Part shown: positions 59,887 to 64,000 of the stretch, in pieces
Position numbering within the stretch: the stretch's first letter is position 1
Layout: every line of letters begins with the position of its first letter
Assembly (NCBI RefSeq): GCF_018873765.1
Contig: NC_057919.1
Coordinates: 24,220,698 to 24,284,697, forward strand
Reading direction: 5' to 3'
DNA from: Telopea speciosissima
Taxonomy: Eukaryota > Streptophyta > Magnoliopsida > Proteales > Proteaceae
Length of the DNA stretch: 64,000 nt
Position numbers and translations under genes: made by a program
Notes under the pieces: model-generated
Database searches by the model: none
What the model was told of the DNA's origin: nothing
What the model saw: the letters and a program-made list of their open reading frames with translations, nothing else

Positions 59887-61119
59887 CTACACCTTCCTTG
59901 CCTGACATGACAACAAAGATATTATGAGCATAGATTTTTTTAAAGCTGAAACATAGTTTAGAAAATTAAAGATATTATTGTGTTACTAACTGGCAAGCTT
60001 TTTTCTCTCTTGTTCATTGAGCTTTGCTGCAAATCCATTGAAACTTCTTTGATAGCTTCGTACAAAGTTGTCGGCTGTAAGGCTGCACAAAGATGGTGAT
60101 ATAATTGGTAAGAGTTTGGTAATTTTAAAATAGCTTAATCTCAGTGTACCAAACCATGGTTCATATAGAGTTGTAAAAATCCCAAATGGCCCATATAAGA
60201 CAAACGATCATTATAGTTATGTTTGATTTCAAGCGGAATTAAAGGAAAAGGAATCCTCCGCTGCTGAATCCTGTAGGAGTGAGGGCCATGTCTATTGATA
60301 TCAATGAAAAAAATTTCCTGGTACATGGTTTTAGTGGCATGTTTCATCACTATAAAAAATAGAAAGGTTAAATGATTCTATGGTTTTAGGGAAAAAGAAT
60401 GCTGCCTGGTCGCGTTGGGCCTGCCCTGAACACTGGAGCACGTGAAATTACTACCCATCCCCCTGAAATTAAAAACACCATCCATGTTGATGCCCCTGTT
60501 TGCACTCTCATTAACCCCGCACTAGTGCAGGCCACGTGACCAGGCAGCGATCTCTTGGCATGTCGAAAAAAAATTAATTACAAAACAAATGTTAAAAGAA
60601 GTCAAATCTAAAATTAATTTTCTTATCTCATAGATCTAAGGCAATTTCGACTTACTAATATTCTCGTGGTCAGATTTTCCAGTAATAAGCGAAAGTGCAT
60701 TATATCTTACAGTCATAAAATAACAAGAAGGAAAGATCTATTGGATTGATAAAAGGGGTAGATGCTTGACTGTGCATGGCGCACGGCTGTGCACACAAAA
60801 TCTTTTGACATGATAAAATACAAGATTATTACCCATCCTCATCAAGAACTTCATCCAGCATGCTAATGTGCTGTTCAGATGTAATTGAATATTCACCTTC
60901 AAAAGGTGCACCCATGTGCACAATATAGACCTGCACGCATCAACAATATATGTATGATCAATACCATGCATGATAGAAACATGCGAGGATCGATGATAAT
61001 AGAAAAGTTGAGAGATTACTTGCCCCTCTATCTTCTCCAACGGCACCACAACGAATGCATACTGAAACAATAAGAACCAGTAGGAAGGGAGAAAATGAAG
61101 AAGCGATGAAGTTAGTCAT

Positions 61120-61296
61120 TGTTGGATCCTCCCTCAAGTTGTGGATCATTGCGACGCAATATTTATATATGGGTGGGAAAGAATCATATATAGTCAATGA
61201 TTTGGTGTTGCTTTCCTGTCCATTTCAAAATTTTGAACCACATATGACTAAAAATATCTGGACTAATGTTGTTTAAATGAAAATTAGTAATAACCA
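61120..61296 (-). promoter_or_regulatory. Upstream region of subtilase copy 2
   Basis: On the minus strand TATATATAAATATTG-type sequence lies about 40 bp before the start codon (about 61158-61170), a candidate TATA box. The same TATAAATATTAT-type sequence is found upstream of copy 1 (about 50810-50822). Not tested further. Confidence 0.35.
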
Positions 61297-61305
61297 TAAA
61301 AATAA

Positions 61306-61493
61306 GGATCCAGATCGTCTACGGCTCAGTTGCCTGTCCTGCCTGTGCTACGCAGATACAGTGCCACGCATAAAGACCACCTTACCCCACTCGGGCAAGG
61401 TGTCCGGATAGGGATAAGGCGGTTTTTGTATGCGGCATTGTGTCTGCGCAGCACAAACAGAATCGGCAGCTGCGCTGTAGACTATCCAAATTG
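61306..61493. mobile_element. Mutator-like foldback MITE, 188 bp
   Basis: Exact 9 bp duplication TAAAAATAA at 61297-61305 and 61494-61502. Ends GGATCCAGATCGTCTAC and (reverse strand) CAATTTGGATAGTCTAC, with long internal complementarity. Relative of 50466-50650. Confidence 0.85.
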
Positions 61494-61502
61494 TAAAAAT
61501 AA

Positions 61503-62350
61503 CCTCTCAAAAGGCTATCAACATGTGGCAGAAAGGAAGAGGGTCAAAATAAGGAATTGGGTCAATGCTGGAAGTCACCATTATGGAGCGGATCCATTGG
61601 TGTAGACACTCCATTTTGTAACCTCTCTCTCTCTCTCTCTCTCTTAAAGTTCGATCTCTCTTCTCTCCCCTTCTCTTGGCCGATTCTTCTCTCTCCCTTT
61701 CTTTTGTTTTTTTTTTTTGTCTCTCTCATCTCTCTCCCAAGTTCGACTCTCCCTATCCCTTTCACTTACTTTCCTAAAAATCAGCAAGTAAAAAGTGAAA
61801 AGAAGTAATTTTAAATTAGTAAACTTTATCCCTTCAAATCCCTTAGGAAAAGACTATTTTACCCTTGTTGACCCATAACTCAACCCCTATGAAAGCCAAT
61901 ATTGTAACTTGCTTTGGGTACCCTTGTCTCCTACATTTACACTCTTACCTCTTGACTGAAGTGAAGTTACCATAATATCCTTGGTTTGACTCAACATTTT
62001 CCATGCAATCCTTTGACCAATGTATTGTTACCCTTTTGCCTTTGCTTTCAGTCATTCTATCCAATAGTCACACATTCAACCACTTTATCCTTGGTACCCT
62101 TATTTATTGAATGTACAGTCTTAGTCTTTGACCCACCTCCTATTTACCATGTAAACCAACCCATGGTATCCCTTATTTGGAATCTACTTTTCCACATGGC
62201 CTTCATGCATCTACCAACTAGGATGCCACATAGCTTCCATGCAGTTCTTTTCTTCCATCATGTCCTCATCTATGATAACATTTGTCATCCTAGTCATTAT
62301 GTGGAACCCACTCCTAGCATGCAAAAAATAAATAAAAGAAAAACCCTACT
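61503..62350. other. Spacer with CT microsatellite
   Basis: No gene recognised. CT-rich tract at 61621-61645, T run at 61711-61720. The frame open from 61986 has no recognisable domain. Confidence 0.45.
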
Positions 62351-64000
62351 AGTTTTTTTTTTTGATAATGAGAATTTATTATCTTTGGAACAAGGTTCTA
62401 GCTGAGTCTACAAAGAGAGGAATAGAAATACATGGAGGCTGATGAAGATAGATTCTAGATTCTTATGAAGACAATCCCTTGCCCGCAAGGGAGTCAGCCA
62501 CTGCATTCCCCTTACGAAGGGTGTGTTGAAAGAGCACAGCAGTGAAACTACGTGATAAATTCCAGCAGTCCAGGATAATGCTCTCAATGCGCCAAGGTAT
62601 TGTGATTGTCTTATGGGAGAGAATGTTAATGACTAAGAGATTGTCTCATTCAATAATGAGATGAGAGATATTCCAAGATTGTGCCAAGATAAGAGCTTGC
62701 CACACAGTCAGCGCCTCTGCCACAAGAGCATAGTTCCAACCGTTGCCAACGGAAAAACAGCCCAAGAATGCCGTTGACGATCTGCAAATGCCTCCAATCC
62801 CTGCTTTCCCTGGGTCCCAAAGCTGGAGCCATCGACATTGAACTTCACATAAGGATAAATAGGAGGGAACCATCTAACCTGTCGGCCGTGGTTCAGCACT
62901 TGGGACAGCTCTTCATGTAGAAAATCTTTGACATTCGAAGTAGCCCTGAGAACAACTGAAGCACTGTTAAAAACCTTGTTCCTGAAGATAAGATCCCAAT
63001 AACTGTTCCAAATCTACCAAATGATGTTACATACGAGAGAAATCTTAATCCTGTGCTCCCTATTATGAGGTTGGTCTGCTCAAAGAATGTTGTTGATTCC
63101 TTCCGTAATGTTGGTGCCCAGCAATGAAGTAAGCCAAGCTGATTCCATATGTGCATGATAACCGGATAGTTGAGGAACAAGTGATACTGATCTTGAGGAT
63201 AACTTTGGCATATGAAGCAAAGCGAGTTTAAATTAAATCCTCGAGGATTGAGGACATCTGGTAAGGGGAGTTTGTTATGGAAAAGTTTCCAAATGAAATG
63301 TTGGATTTTAGGAGCTATGGGTATATGCCAAATCTTCAACCAGGTAGCATTAGTTTGAAAGAATAATCCATTAATGGCAAGAATGTAAGCCAAGGCAACT
63401 GTAAAGTTGCCAGATGCAGTGTTGCCCAAACAAATTTGTCTTCGATCGGGAAGATGGGAAGGGGAATTGATACAATAGAGAAAGCTATATCAGGCGGCCA
63501 CCATATGAAGATCAAGTCCCTATTCCACGTTCTAGAGTTTGGATCAATTAAAAAGTCAACAGAATAGGGGGCGTTCGGAGGGAGGGGGAAAGGGGCTGAA
63601 GAGGGGGGATGGATGGGAATCTAGAAATCTGTCCAAGGGTTTATGGATTGACCGTTTCCCACACAGTAGAACAGACTTCTCCGCAGAAGATCACGAGTAG
63701 AGCAGATAGATTTCCAACCCCAAGAAGAAGATTGGGGACATTTGGCATCAAGGAAGGAGGAAGCATGAAAATATTTTGCCTTCATCAGCCTGGCCCAAAA
63801 GGAGTGGGAATTAATGAGCAGTTCCCATCCTTTCTTTGCAAGAATGGCTTGATTCATAGGAGCGGAGAGTTTGACATTGAGACCCCCCGCCCTTTTAGGT
63901 AGACAAATAGTACTCCAAGGAATGGTAGGGACAAATTTTTTAGTGCCGCTGGACCATAAAAAGTTTCTGTAGGTAGAATCAAGAGCTTTCAGAACTGACA
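62351..64000 (-). mobile_element. LINE ORF2 C-terminal part, running off the right edge
   Basis: A T run at about 62351-62361 is the poly(A) tail on the minus strand. In minus sense: ILAKKGWELLINSHSFWARL then MKAKYFHASSF (63857-63621, region after the reverse transcriptase), a zinc-binding region with WHIPIAPKIQHFIWKLFHNK and CFICQSYPQDQYHLFLNYP (63429-62893, last Cys replaced by Tyr), then RNase H: FNVDGSSFG (catalytic Asp), LTVWQALILAQSWNISHLII with E, a stop, then DNLLVINILSHKT and HTLRKGNAVADSLAGKGLSS ending near 62453. Frameshifts and at least one internal stop show it is dead. The 5' part lies beyond the window. Confidence 0.85.

Noticed and set aside
61986..62405. 139-codon plus frame
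   Set aside because: No recognisable domain; its end overlaps the poly(T) tail of the minus-strand LINE.

Overview
The window looks like nuclear DNA of a flowering plant, most likely a woody dicot. It has spliced genes with kilobase-long introns, AT-rich spacers, tRNA-derived SINEs, LTR retrotransposons, LINEs, hAT and Mutator elements, and plant-specific gene families. Nothing fixes the species. No bacterial, organellar, viral or CRISPR feature was seen.

Layout. 1-1000: GC-rich repeat and a relic of a Myb/SANT-like domain gene. 2426-9774 (minus): a complete four-exon magnesium transporter gene of the MRS2-4 type (435 codons). Its 4.6 kb first intron holds a decayed Copia gag plus LTR and a hAT-type element. 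9.9-10.95 kb: a LINE relic just upstream of that gene. 11-13.5 kb: small inverted-repeat elements and tandem repeats. 13598-15829: a small LTR element that carries half of a PIP1 aquaporin coding sequence. 17884-28786: an intact 10.9 kb LTR element (2.8 and 2.95 kb LTRs, exact 5 bp target duplication, minus orientation) without recognisable pol. 28.8-33 kb: hAT and Mutator-type MITEs and spacer. 33.2-44.9 kb (plus): a bZIP-like gene of the At4g06598 type (375 codons). Its 6.6 kb last intron contains a Pack-MULE carrying fragments of a calcium-binding gene and of an F-box SKIP22-like gene. 44.96-50.78 kb and 56.36-61.12 kb (minus): two tandem, broken subtilase genes. The first is truncated and split by a second Pack-MULE; the second has all ten exons but three frameshifts. 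Between them lies a LINE with a nested hAT element. 62.35 kb to the right edge (minus): another LINE running out of the window.

Only the MRS2-4 and bZIP genes look functional. The MRS2-4 protein would move Mg2+ across a membrane. The bZIP-like protein keeps its leucine zipper but lacks the usual DNA-contact asparagine, so it may act mainly as a dimerisation partner. The most distinctive theme is gene-fragment capture: three unrelated elements (one LTR element, two Mutator-like elements), each bounded by target-site duplications, carry pieces of ordinary genes within about 33 kb. Exon junctions were placed by hand from splice signals, reading frame and remembered family sequences, with no transcript or database check.
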